Shown here: positions 1 through 6,440 of the stretch, piece after piece
Numbering within the stretch: position 1 is the first letter of the stretch
Layout of the letters: each line of letters opens with the position of its first letter
NCBI GenBank assembly: GCA_900763035.1
Contig: CAAFIS010000348.1
Coordinates: 1 to 6,526, forward strand
DNA from: Clostridia bacterium
Lineage (GTDB): Bacteria; Bacillota; Clostridia; Oscillospirales; Acutalibacteraceae
Length of the DNA: 6,526 bases
Direction: 5' to 3'
Made by a program: the position numbers and the translations under genes
The notes under the pieces: generated by a model
Databases searched by the model: none
What the model was told of the DNA's origin: nothing
What the model saw: only the letters and a program-made list of their open reading frames with translations

Positions 1-46
1 AAAAAGGTCGGCTGATCGGCCGTAGGTCTGAAAAAGGGTGCATAGT
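1..46 (+). other. Leader before first permease, probable end of upstream gene
   Basis: This short edge segment precedes the first permease. All three forward frames contain a stop within it or just after it, so a gene entering from the left (by family habit the sugar-binding lipoprotein of the same ABC importer) could end here, for example at TGA 13-15, but too little is present to identify it. A near-palindrome centred on GATC lies at 9-22 (12 of 14 positions symmetrical). The stretch AAGGG at 34-38 is the probable ribosome binding site of the next gene, 8 nt before ATG 47. No promoter was seen, which fits transcription from further upstream. Confidence 0.3.
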
Positions 47-985
47 ATGTTGAAACACGACGCTGCGGCCAAGCGGCCGGTCGACCGCTCGAAGGTCGCC
101 TTCTTCGGGCTGTTCTGCCTGCCGCCGCTGCTGCTGTATCTGCTATTTTGTGTTTATCCGATCCTGTCGTCGCTGTATACGAGCTTTTTCGCGTGGTCGG
201 GCTATGATGAGCTGACGATGGATAATTTCGTCGGGTTCAAGAACTATCTGAACGTGCTGACCGATCCGCTGTTTTTATCGGCGATCAAAAACGATTTCCT
301 TATCATCCTCGGCAAAGAGATCATCATCATCACACTGACGATCCTGTTTGCCGTGGCGTTGACGAGATCGCGTTTTTCCCGCTTCGAGGCGGGGGCCTAC
401 CGCTTCATCTTCTTCATCCCGAACGTGCTGAGCGTCATCGTCATCACCACGATCTGGACGTTCGTGCTCGATCCGAACTTCGGTATCCTAGACCCGCTGC
501 TGCGCGCCGTGGGGCTGGACGGGATCATCCCGCCGATGGGGTGGACCTACACCCACCCCATCGGGGTGATCACCTTCGTGGCCAGCTGGTGCGGCATCGG
601 CCTGTTCATGCTGATCATGATCGCCGCGATCAACGGCATCAGCCGCGAGCTGTACGAGTCCGCCACGATCGACGGCGCGGGCGAGTGGATGCAGCTGCGC
701 TACATCACGATGCCGGCGGTGTGGGAGCAGGCGCGTTTTATGGTGATCACGATCCTGTTCCAGTCGTTCGCCTCCAGCTTCACGCTGGTCAAGGCGATGA
801 TGGGCGAGGCGGTGGGAGAAAGCTCCGTCGTGATGGGGATGTTCGTGTATCAAAACAGCTTTGACAGCCAGTGGCCGCAGGTCGGCTATTCCTACGCCGC
901 GGCCGTCATCATGCTGCTGATCTCGGCGGTCGCGTCGTTCATCGTCGACCGCGTGATGTCTGTGAGGTCCGGTGCCGATGAGTAA
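47..985 (+). CDS. Sugar ABC transporter permease, MalF/UgpA type
   Basis: Inner-membrane subunit of a binding-protein-dependent ABC importer for a sugar or oligosaccharide; it pairs with the next gene's product to form the channel. The 312-residue product has six likely membrane segments (about 17-44, 84-106, 118-144, 170-196, 230-254, 282-304) and an EAA-type cytoplasmic loop, ELYESATIDGAG, from residue 201, with the conserved Gly at 210; this loop contacts the ATPase. Length and hydropathy match the MalF-like group that lacks the large periplasmic insertion of E. coli MalF. ATG 47 is preferred over the in-frame GTG 38 because AAGGG (34-38) sits 8 nt before it. The stop overlaps the start of the next permease by 8 nt, implying coupled translation. 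No ATPase gene is adjacent, so a shared MsmX-like ATPase is inferred. The transported sugar cannot be read from the sequence; a rhamnose-containing glycoside is suggested only by the downstream hydrolases. Confidence 0.93.
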   Translation: MLKHDAAAKRPVDRSKVAFFGLFCLPPLLLYLLFCVYPILSSLYTSFFAWSGYDELTMDNFVGFKNYLNVLTDPLFLSAIKNDFLIILGKEIIIITLTILFAVALTRSRFSRFEAGAYRFIFFIPNVLSVIVITTIWTFVLDPNFGILDPLLRAVGLDGIIPPMGWTYTHPIGVITFVASWCGIGLFMLIMIAAINGISRELYESATIDGAGEWMQLRYITMPAVWEQARFMVITILFQSFASSFTLVKAMMGEAVGESSVVMGMFVYQNSFDSQWPQVGYSYAAAVIMLLISAVASFIVDRVMSVRSGADE

Positions 986-1844
986 ACGTTCAAGCTCGCT
1001 GCGTATGCCGCTGTCGGCGCGGATCGGCCGCGGGGTCATCCGGGTGTTTTTGATCCTGTGGGGCCTGACGGTCGCGTTCCCGCTGATCTGGGTGCTGTAT
1101 ACGTCGCTGAAAAGCAATCAGGAATTTTTCGCCTCGCCGTGGGCGCTGCCGGCACATCCGCGGTGGCAGAACTTCGTCGAGGCATGGCACGAGGCGAATT
1201 TCGCCGCCTATTTCGGCAACAGCCTGCTGACCGTGGCGATCACGCTGGCGATCACGCTGCTGATCGTGGGGGCGAATGCCTACGTCATCGCCAAATACCG
1301 CAACCGGGCCATCCGGGCACTGGAAAAATTCTATATGGTCGCGATGATGGTACCGTCGGTTTTGATGCTGGTGCCGCTGTATTACATGGCGGACAGGCTC
1401 GCCATGACCGATTCGCTGCTCTGGCTGTCGGTGATCTATGCGGTGACGGGGATGCCGTTTTCGGTGTTCATGATGGCGGGCTTCGTGCGCGGGATCCATG
1501 ATGCGCTGCTGGAGGCCGCGACCATCGACGGTGCGTCGCAGTTCACGATCTTTTTCCGGATCATCGTGCCGCTGTCGAAGCCGTCGCTGTTCGTCGTGGC
1601 TCTGCTCAACGTGATGGGTACGTGGAACGAGTATATCACCGCGCTGACCTTCATCCACGATCCGGCCAAGTACACCATCGCGATCGGCTTGTCGTATCTG
1701 ACGAACTCCGGCACGTACGACGTCAACTACGGCCGCACGTTCGCCGGGCTGGCGATCGCGCTGGTGCCGATCCTGATCGTGTATGCCATCTTCCAAAAAC
1801 AGCTGCAGAACGGGATGTCCTCCGGCGACGGGGTGAAGGGCTGA
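978..1844 (+). CDS. Sugar ABC transporter permease, MalG/UgpE type
   Basis: Second membrane subunit of the same importer, 288 residues. It shows the hallmarks of the MalG-like half: a short N-terminal tail, a first membrane segment near 20-44, the extracytoplasmic run with 'SLKSNQEFFASPWALP', the 'NSLLTVAI' segment, and a textbook EAA loop (E179-A-A-T-I-D-G185 followed by 'RIIVPLSKP'), which docks on the ATPase. The C-terminus ends 'GMSSGDGVKG', resembling the usual 'GxxxGAVKG' tail of this family. ATG 978 is chosen over GTG 972: it overlaps the upstream stop in the string ATGAGTAA, and GTGAGG (962-967) lies about 10 nt before it. Translation is therefore likely coupled to the first permease, giving equal amounts of the two channel halves. 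A perfect hairpin without a T-run follows the stop, before the next gene. Assignment to the family is firm; substrate is unknown. Confidence 0.93.
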   Translation: MSKRSSSLRMPLSARIGRGVIRVFLILWGLTVAFPLIWVLYTSLKSNQEFFASPWALPAHPRWQNFVEAWHEANFAAYFGNSLLTVAITLAITLLIVGANAYVIAKYRNRAIRALEKFYMVAMMVPSVLMLVPLYYMADRLAMTDSLLWLSVIYAVTGMPFSVFMMAGFVRGIHDALLEAATIDGASQFTIFFRIIVPLSKPSLFVVALLNVMGTWNEYITALTFIHDPAKYTIAIGLSYLTNSGTYDVNYGRTFAGLAIALVPILIVYAIFQKQLQNGMSSGDGVKG

Positions 1845-1866
1845 TCTGCACGAAAACGAGACCGAT

Positions 1867-1897
1867 CGCCCCGGCGCAGAGCGGCTGCGCCGGGGCG
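1867..1897 (+). promoter_or_regulatory. 13-bp perfect intercistronic hairpin
   Basis: Arms CGCCCCGGCGCAG (1867-1879) and CTGCGCCGGGGCG (1885-1897) are exact inverted complements with a 5-nt loop, AGCGG. The hairpin lies 22 nt after the second permease's stop and ends 8 nt before the GGAGG ribosome binding site (1906-1910) of the GH78 gene. There is no T-run on its 3' side, so it is not a standard intrinsic terminator, unlike the hairpin at 4795-4824. By analogy with intercistronic stems in malEFG-type operons, it may protect the 3' end of the permease message or partly attenuate transcription or translation of the hydrolase. The structure is directly visible; the role is inference. Confidence 0.7.
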
Positions 1898-1916
1898 TGC
1901 CGAACGGAGGAACGAG

Positions 1917-3416
1917 ATGACGAAAAAGGACGAGGAATGCCCGGTCACGCTGTACCACCGCCGCGCAGAGCCGCAGGCGGTGGTCGAGATCCGGGCAGAC
2001 GATGCCGCCTTCCAAGGCTATCGCGTGATCCGGCTGAGCGAGGCGGTATTCCCGCTGCCGCTGGGCGGGCAGCCGGTGATCTTGGACTTTGGCGAGCACC
2101 GCACGGGCTATCTGCACTTTTCGCTTTCCGGCGACGGGCGGCGGATCGCCGATTCGCCGACGAGGCTGCGCTTTTCCTTTGCGGAGATGCCGATCGAGCT
2201 GATGGAAACGGTGGAGGATAGCCCGGAGACGCTGTCGGTCAGTTGGCTGCAGAACGAGGAGCGCTCATATGTCTTTTTGCCGTGCGAGGGGGCGTTGGAA
2301 CGGCGCTACGCCTTCCGGTATGTCAAGATCGAACGCACGGATCCGCTGCGCTTTCCCGTCTTGCTGCAGGGGATGTGGGCGGATGCCGTGTCCGCCCTCG
2401 ATCTGACACAGGCGCGGCCGCTGGACATGGCCGATCCTCTGCTGCGGCGCATCGACGAGATGTGTCTGCGGACGCTGGCGGAGTGTGCGCAGGAGGTGTT
2501 CGAGGACGGGCCGAAGCGCGACCGGCGGCTGTGGATCGGCGATCTGCGGCTGCAGGCGCTGGTCGACTATGCTGCGTTCGGCGATCCGGTGCCGGTGCGG
2601 CGGTGTTTGCGCCTGTTCGCCGAGCATCCGACGGTGTTCGGCACGGTCGCGTCTTGCATTTTCCCGCAAAGCCCGCCGTATGTGGACGAGTGGTTCTTTT
2701 TGGACTATTCGCTGTGCTTCGGACTGTGCTTGGACGACTATCGGCAAAACACCGGGGATATGACGCTGACGCGTGAGCTGTATCCGGTGGCGCTGGCGCA
2801 GGTGGACTATGCTGCGTCGGTGTTCGACCGGGAGAGCGGCGCGTTCGATGCACTGTTTTTCATCGATCACGGCAAATATGACCGTGGAACGGCGGCGCTG
2901 GGATATTTTTCTTATGCGCTGCGGCGCATGGATCGGCTGGCCGAGGCGCTTGGCCGCCCGATGCAGGAGCGCGCACGCCTTGCCGCGCTGACCGCCGACA
3001 GCGACCGGGCGCTGCTTGCCCGGCGGGACGGTGCTTGCGGGCTGTTTTTGGCGGCGGGTGGCGAGGTGTCGTGGCAGTCGCAGATCTGGGCGGCACTGTC
3101 CGGCGCGCTGCCGACGGACGAGGCGCGGGCGCTGCTGATCCGCACGGCCGAGGTCGATCCGCCGATCCGGCCGTCCTCGCCCTTCATGATGCACTATCAG
3201 CTGGAGGCGCTCGATGCCTGCGGCATGACCGATGAGATGCTCATGCTGATCCGCGGGTTTTGGGGGCAGATCGTCGACGCGGGCTTTGACTGCTGCCCGG
3301 AGTGCTTCGATCCGAAAAACGAGCGGGTCACGCCCTATGCGTCCCCCGTGCTCAACAGCGCTTGCCATGCGTGGAGCTGCACGCCGAGCTATTGGCTGCG
3401 CCGAATGTACAGATGA
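1917..3416 (+). CDS. Compact GH78-type alpha-L-rhamnosidase-like protein
   Basis: Predicted cytoplasmic glycosidase related to family GH78 (inverting alpha-L-rhamnosidases), 499 residues against roughly 900-1000 for the well-studied full-length enzymes; the extra beta-sandwich domains at the N-terminus are absent. Residues 1-160 look like the beta-rich rhamnosidase domain (LDFGEHRTGY at 56-65, FRYVKIE at 133-139). Residues about 170-490 form the (alpha/alpha)6-barrel part. The family motif D-x-P-x-R-E-x(6)-D appears as DGPKRDRRLWIGD (197-209): Asp197 and Asp209 are kept, but the position of the usual general-acid Glu is Asp202. The general-base region appears as PECFDP with Glu462, and the C-terminal His-Trp motif is CHAWSCTPSYWL (His484). 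No signal peptide is seen, so the enzyme would act on imported glycosides. Start ATG 1917 has GGAGG 6 nt upstream. No terminator separates it from the next gene. Fold assignment is strong; rhamnose specificity is only family-level inference. Confidence 0.82.
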   Translation: MTKKDEECPVTLYHRRAEPQAVVEIRADDAAFQGYRVIRLSEAVFPLPLGGQPVILDFGEHRTGYLHFSLSGDGRRIADSPTRLRFSFAEMPIELMETVEDSPETLSVSWLQNEERSYVFLPCEGALERRYAFRYVKIERTDPLRFPVLLQGMWADAVSALDLTQARPLDMADPLLRRIDEMCLRTLAECAQEVFEDGPKRDRRLWIGDLRLQALVDYAAFGDPVPVRRCLRLFAEHPTVFGTVASCIFPQSPPYVDEWFFLDYSLCFGLCLDDYRQNTGDMTLTRELYPVALAQVDYAASVFDRESGAFDALFFIDHGKYDRGTAALGYFSYALRRMDRLAEALGRPMQERARLAALTADSDRALLARRDGACGLFLAAGGEVSWQSQIWAALSGALPTDEARALLIRTAEVDPPIRPSSPFMMHYQLEALDACGMTDEMLMLIRGFWGQIVDAGFDCCPECFDPKNERVTPYASPVLNSACHAWSCTPSYWLRRMYR

Positions 3417-3432
3417 TCTGTCCGATCGTGCA

Positions 3433-3461
3433 TTGACGGCGTGCGTGCGCGGTGGTATGAT
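3433..3461 (+). promoter_or_regulatory. Internal extended -10 promoter for the GH109-like gene
   Basis: TTGACG (3433-3438) and TATGAT (3456-3461) are separated by exactly 17 nt, and the -10 is preceded by TGG (3453-3455), giving the TGn extended form. Each hexamer differs from consensus at one base. The start of transcription would fall near 3468-3469, leaving a leader of about 41 nt before ATG 3510. The promoter sits in the 93-nt gap between the GH78 and GH109-like genes, so the last gene of the block can be transcribed separately from the transporter. Confidence 0.72.
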
Positions 3462-3472
3462 AGACCCGATAT

Positions 3473-3488
3473 GGCCGGACGTCCGGCC
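3473..3488. promoter_or_regulatory. 16-bp perfect palindrome, candidate operator
   Basis: GGCCGGACGTCCGGCC is perfectly symmetrical about a central ACGT. It begins 4-5 nt downstream of the predicted transcription start of the internal promoter, a position where a bound dimeric repressor would block transcription. The even-length palindrome with a central CG step is typical of LacI-family operators, but the arms do not match an operator I can name. It could instead act in RNA, although with no loop bases a stem would have to sacrifice its central pairs. The AAGGGG ribosome binding site (3493-3498) follows immediately. Confidence 0.5.
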
Positions 3489-3509
3489 GACGAAGGGGCG
3501 TGTGACGAA

Positions 3510-4781
3510 ATGGAAAAGAAAACGGTACGGCTGGGTATCATCGGGCTGGGACAGCGCGGCGAGGTGATGATCGGCAGCCCGATCACCGGGATGCTCGGCG
3601 ATGGGCTGGCGGTGACGGCGGTGTGCGATCTGCTGCCCGACCGGGCGCAGGCCGCCGCCGACCGGCTGGAAAAGGCGGGCGAGCCGCGGCCGTTCGTGAC
3701 GACGGACTACCGTGCGGTCCTGTCGCGCGACGACGTGGACGCGGTGTATGTGGCTGTGGCGTGGGAGGCCCATGTCGAGGTGGCGGTGGCCGCCATGCGC
3801 GCGGGCAAGCCGATCGGACTGGAGGCGGGCGGTGCCTATTCGCTGGACGACTGCTGGCAGCTGGTGCATACCTACGAGCAGACGCATACCGAGCTGATGT
3901 TCATGGAGAACTGCTGCTACGGCAAGCGGGAGCTGATGCTGCAGAACATGGTGCGGCAGGGCATTTTGGGCAGTGTGATGCACTGCAGCGGCGCGTACCA
4001 GCACGACCTGCGTGAGGAGATCACGAGCGGGCGCGAGATCCGGCATTACCGTCTGCGCAACTACATCCACCGCAACGGTGAGAACTATCCTACGCACGAG
4101 ATCGGGCCGATCGCCAAATTGCTCGATATCAACAACGGCAACCGGATCGTGTCGCTGTCGTCATTCTCGTCTGCGGCGAAGGGACTGCGCGAATATGCGG
4201 CGAAAAAGCGCGGCGCGGACGATCCGCTGACGGCGGTAGACTACGCGCAGGGCGATGTGGTGACCACGGTGATGACCTGTGCGGGCGGGCAGACGATCGT
4301 GCTGACACTGAACACCACGCTGCCGCACGCCTATTCCCGCCGCTTTGAGGTGCACGGAACACAGGGGATGTACTGCGAGGACAACGACAGCCTGTTCATC
4401 GACGGCGATCCGGCGCACGTGAAGGACGAGTGGACGTGGCGCGGGCAATGGGGCAATGCCGACGGCTTTGAGGAGCGGTATCTGCATCCGCTGTGGAAGA
4501 ACGGCGTCGCCGACGATATGCATGGCGGGATCGATCATCTGGTGTTCGCGGCGTTCCTTGACATGGTGCGTTCCGGCGGACACGCGCCGATCGACGTGTA
4601 TGACGCGGCCGTGTACATGGCGATCACGCCGCTGAGCGAGAACTCCATCGCCTGCGGCGGTGCACCGATGGCGTTCCCCGACTTCACGGGCGGGCGATGG
4701 ACGATGCGCACCGATCTGGCCGAGGGCGAATATGCCCTCGACCGCCGCGATGTCGGCCGGGATCTGTACTTCGTCGACTGA
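3510..4781 (+). CDS. Gfo/Idh/MocA family protein, GH109-like NAD-dependent glycosidase
   Basis: 423-residue protein with an N-terminal Rossmann domain (GIIGLGQRG at 9-17, Asp40 at the end of beta-2, which favours NAD over NADP) and a C-terminal alpha/beta domain. Instead of the dehydrogenase motif EKP it has LEAGGA (104-109), as expected for the GH109 branch, where a bound NAD transiently oxidises the sugar at C3 and allows eliminative bond cleavage. Other GH109-type marks are ENCCYGK (133-139), the run NMVRQGILG (146-154), GAYQHDLRE (161-169), Arg181, and NRNG/YPTH-like HRNGENYPTH (187-196), whose Tyr193 and His196 align with the active-site Tyr/His of the Elizabethkingia alpha-N-acetylgalactosaminidase; HGGID follows at 338-342. 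There is no Tat or Sec signal, so it is cytoplasmic. Start ATG 3510 is chosen because conserved sequence begins there; AAGGGG lies 11 nt upstream, and the in-frame ATG 3471 would fall on the operator palindrome without a binding site. It follows the GH78 gene and has its own promoter. A plain sugar dehydrogenase is a less likely alternative; the true substrate is unknown. Confidence 0.82.
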   Translation: MEKKTVRLGIIGLGQRGEVMIGSPITGMLGDGLAVTAVCDLLPDRAQAAADRLEKAGEPRPFVTTDYRAVLSRDDVDAVYVAVAWEAHVEVAVAAMRAGKPIGLEAGGAYSLDDCWQLVHTYEQTHTELMFMENCCYGKRELMLQNMVRQGILGSVMHCSGAYQHDLREEITSGREIRHYRLRNYIHRNGENYPTHEIGPIAKLLDINNGNRIVSLSSFSSAAKGLREYAAKKRGADDPLTAVDYAQGDVVTTVMTCAGGQTIVLTLNTTLPHAYSRRFEVHGTQGMYCEDNDSLFIDGDPAHVKDEWTWRGQWGNADGFEERYLHPLWKNGVADDMHGGIDHLVFAAFLDMVRSGGHAPIDVYDAAVYMAITPLSENSIACGGAPMAFPDFTGGRWTMRTDLAEGEYALDRRDVGRDLYFVD

Positions 4782-4792
4782 ACATGAACGAC

Positions 4793-4826
4793 AAAAAGCC
4801 CCGCCGGGCGTCCGGCGGGGCTTTCC
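4793..4826. terminator. Bidirectional intrinsic terminator between convergent genes
   Basis: Arms AAAGCCCCGCCGG (4795-4807) and CCGGCGGGGCTTT (4812-4824) pair perfectly over 13 bp with the loop GCGT. Read on the minus strand the stem is followed by five U (complement of A 4793-4797), a good terminator for putP; on the plus strand it is followed by only three U before CC, so it is weaker for the sugar operon. It lies 11 nt after the GH109-like stop and 17 nt beyond the putP stop. Confidence 0.9.
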
Positions 4827-4843
4827 GTTATCTGATGGGAAGA

Positions 4844-6388
4844 TCAGTCCTTCATGGCTTTGACCGCGTCGAATCCGGCAACGATCTCCTGCTCCGGCGC
4901 CTTGGTCAACAGGCTGACCGCGACGATCGCCACGCAGGCGGCAAGGAAGGCGGGCAGCAGCTCGTAAATATCCAGCACCGTGCCGGCAAACGCCGTGCGG
5001 ATCACGAATTTCCAGAAGAACACGACCGCGCCGCCGGTGAGCATACCGGCCAGCGCCCCCCACTTGTTCATGCGTTTCCAGAACAGGGAGAACAGCACGA
5101 CCGGCCCGAATGCCGCGCCGAACCCGGCCCACGCGAACGACACGATGCGGAACACGGAGCTTTCCGGATCGAGCGCGAGGAACACCGCGACGACCGAGAT
5201 GACCAGCACGGAGATCCGCGCCAGACGTATGGAAGCCCTTTCGGACAGCTTGACGCGGAACGTTTCCTGCACGAGGTTCTGTGAGATGCCGGAAGCGGCG
5301 GCGAGCAGCTGTGAATCGGCCGTGGACATGGTGGAGGCCAAAATGCCGGCCAAAATGATCCCGCCGACGAATGCGGGGATATAGCCGAAGGATGCGATCT
5401 TTTTGGCGATATCAACGATGATCGTTTCGGCGGCGGAGCCGTTCTCATACGTCGGGATGATGCCGGAACGCATCAGCGAATAGCCGACGACGCCGATCAG
5501 CACGGCCGTGGCCATCGAGATGACTACCCACACCGTTGCGACGCGGCGGGAGAGCTTGAGCTTGTTTTTATCCTCGATCGCCATGAAGCGCAGCAGGATG
5601 TGCGGCATACCGAAGTAGCCGAGCCCCCAAGCAAGCGTGGAGGCGACGGGCAATGCGCCGTAGCTGCCGGTGGTGCCGGAGGCGACGTCGAAGCCGCGGA
5701 ACAGATCAAGATATCCGTCCAGACTGCGGACGTTCGCAAACACGGTGTCGAACCCGTGCAGTGCCCCTTCACCGAAGCCGATCACGACGAACAGCGCGAC
5801 GGTCATGATGATGCTCTGCACGAAATCGGTGGTGGAGGCGGCAAGGAAGCCGCCGATCGTACAGTACAGCACGATCACTGCGGCGCACAGCACCATGGCA
5901 AGGATATAATCCATCCCGAACAGAGACGAGAACAGCTTGCCGCAGGCGACGAAGCCGGAGGCCGTGTACGGGATGAAGAACACGACGATGAACAGCGCCG
6001 ACACGGCGGTGAGGATATTGCGTTTATCGCCGAAGCGGCGGGCGAAATAGTCCGGCAGCGTGAACGCGTCCAGATGCTGGCTGTAGACACGGATCCGTTT
6101 GGCGACGATCAGCCAGTTGAGATACGTGCCGATCGCCAGTCCGATTGCCGTCCAGCTGGCCTCCGGCAGGCCGGACATCAGCGCGACGGCGGGCAGCCCC
6201 ATCAACAGCCAGCCGCTCATGTCCGAGGCCTCGGCGCTCATGGCGGTCACGAGCGGGCCGAGCTTGCGCCCGCCCAGATAAAAGTCGTCTGTGTTCTTGT
6301 TCTTCTTGCTGCAAAGGATGCCGATCACGACCATCAGGATCAGATACAGCACGATCGCGGCAAGGATGACGATATTCGTTGCAGTCAT
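4844..6388 (-). CDS. putP: Sodium/proline symporter
   Basis: Inner-membrane Na+-coupled L-proline importer of the solute:sodium symporter (SSS) family. At 514 residues it is near the 502 of E. coli PutP and has the multi-span hydrophobic pattern expected for about 13 segments. Key residues are kept: AEASDMSGWLLMGLP (52-66) includes Asp56, equivalent to E. coli Asp55; MST at 354-356 matches the Na+-site Ser340/Thr341; Tyr141, Trp254, Tyr258 and Pro262 match the proline-site Tyr140, Trp244, Tyr248 and Pro252, the last three within WGLGYFGMPH (254-263). Numbering of the E. coli residues is from memory. ATG 6388 has GAGGGG (6402-6397) 8 nt upstream and an extended -10 promoter further up. It is transcribed towards the sugar operon and shares a terminator with it. 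No putA or other proline gene is in the window, so the role could be nutrient uptake or osmoprotection. Confidence 0.95.
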   Translation of the reverse strand: MTATNIVILAAIVLYLILMVVIGILCSKKNKNTDDFYLGGRKLGPLVTAMSAEASDMSGWLLMGLPAVALMSGLPEASWTAIGLAIGTYLNWLIVAKRIRVYSQHLDAFTLPDYFARRFGDKRNILTAVSALFIVVFFIPYTASGFVACGKLFSSLFGMDYILAMVLCAAVIVLYCTIGGFLAASTTDFVQSIIMTVALFVVIGFGEGALHGFDTVFANVRSLDGYLDLFRGFDVASGTTGSYGALPVASTLAWGLGYFGMPHILLRFMAIEDKNKLKLSRRVATVWVVISMATAVLIGVVGYSLMRSGIIPTYENGSAAETIIVDIAKKIASFGYIPAFVGGIILAGILASTMSTADSQLLAAASGISQNLVQETFRVKLSERASIRLARISVLVISVVAVFLALDPESSVFRIVSFAWAGFGAAFGPVVLFSLFWKRMNKWGALAGMLTGGAVVFFWKFVIRTAFAGTVLDIYELLPAFLAACVAIVAVSLLTKAPEQEIVAGFDAVKAMKD

Positions 6389-6404
6389 CGTTCCTACCCC
6401 TCTT

Positions 6405-6440
6405 TGCTTTGAATGGATAGCATTTTACCACGACAAAGCA
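6405..6440. repeat. Inverted repeat bracketing the putP -10
   Basis: TGCTTTG (6405-6411) and CAAAGCA (6434-6440) are exact inverted complements, 22 nt apart, with centres 29 bp apart. One arm lies in the spacer between -35 and -10 and the other just after the predicted start. This placement suits a repressor that spans the promoter, but the arms are short and A/T-containing in a locally AT-rich stretch, so chance is possible. Confidence 0.35.

Noticed and set aside
38..46. GTG 38 as start of the first permease
   Set aside because: It lies within the purine-rich stretch that best serves as ribosome binding site for ATG 47.
1867..1897. Intercistronic hairpin as an intrinsic terminator
   Set aside because: No T-run follows on the plus strand and only a distant TTTT on the minus strand; the next gene has its ribosome binding site 8 nt later.
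990..2117. Minus-strand open frame (375 codons) opposite the second permease and the GH78 start
   Set aside because: Same Arg/His/Gln-rich composition, no family motif, and it crosses the intercistronic hairpin and ribosome binding site on the other strand.
3410..3420. Small palindrome CAGATGATCTG over the GH78 stop
   Set aside because: Only 5-bp arms with a 1-nt centre, no T-run; too short to support a terminator or operator.
3441..3509. N-terminal extension of the GH109-like protein from an upstream in-frame start
   Set aside because: The extension would overlap the -10 element and the palindrome, has no ribosome binding site, and family similarity begins at MEKKTVRLGIIG from ATG 3510.
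2265..4097. Very long minus-strand open frame (610 codons) opposite the GH78 and GH109-like genes
   Set aside because: The translation is dominated by Arg, His, Gln, Pro and Ala with no recognisable domain, runs opposite two well-conserved genes and across their intergenic promoter. Long antisense frames are expected in GC-rich genes with biased third positions.
5600..6412. Plus-strand open frame (270 codons) opposite putP
   Set aside because: Composition is rich in His, Asp, Glu, Gln and Arg, without hydrophobic core or motif; the opposite strand encodes a fully conserved PutP.
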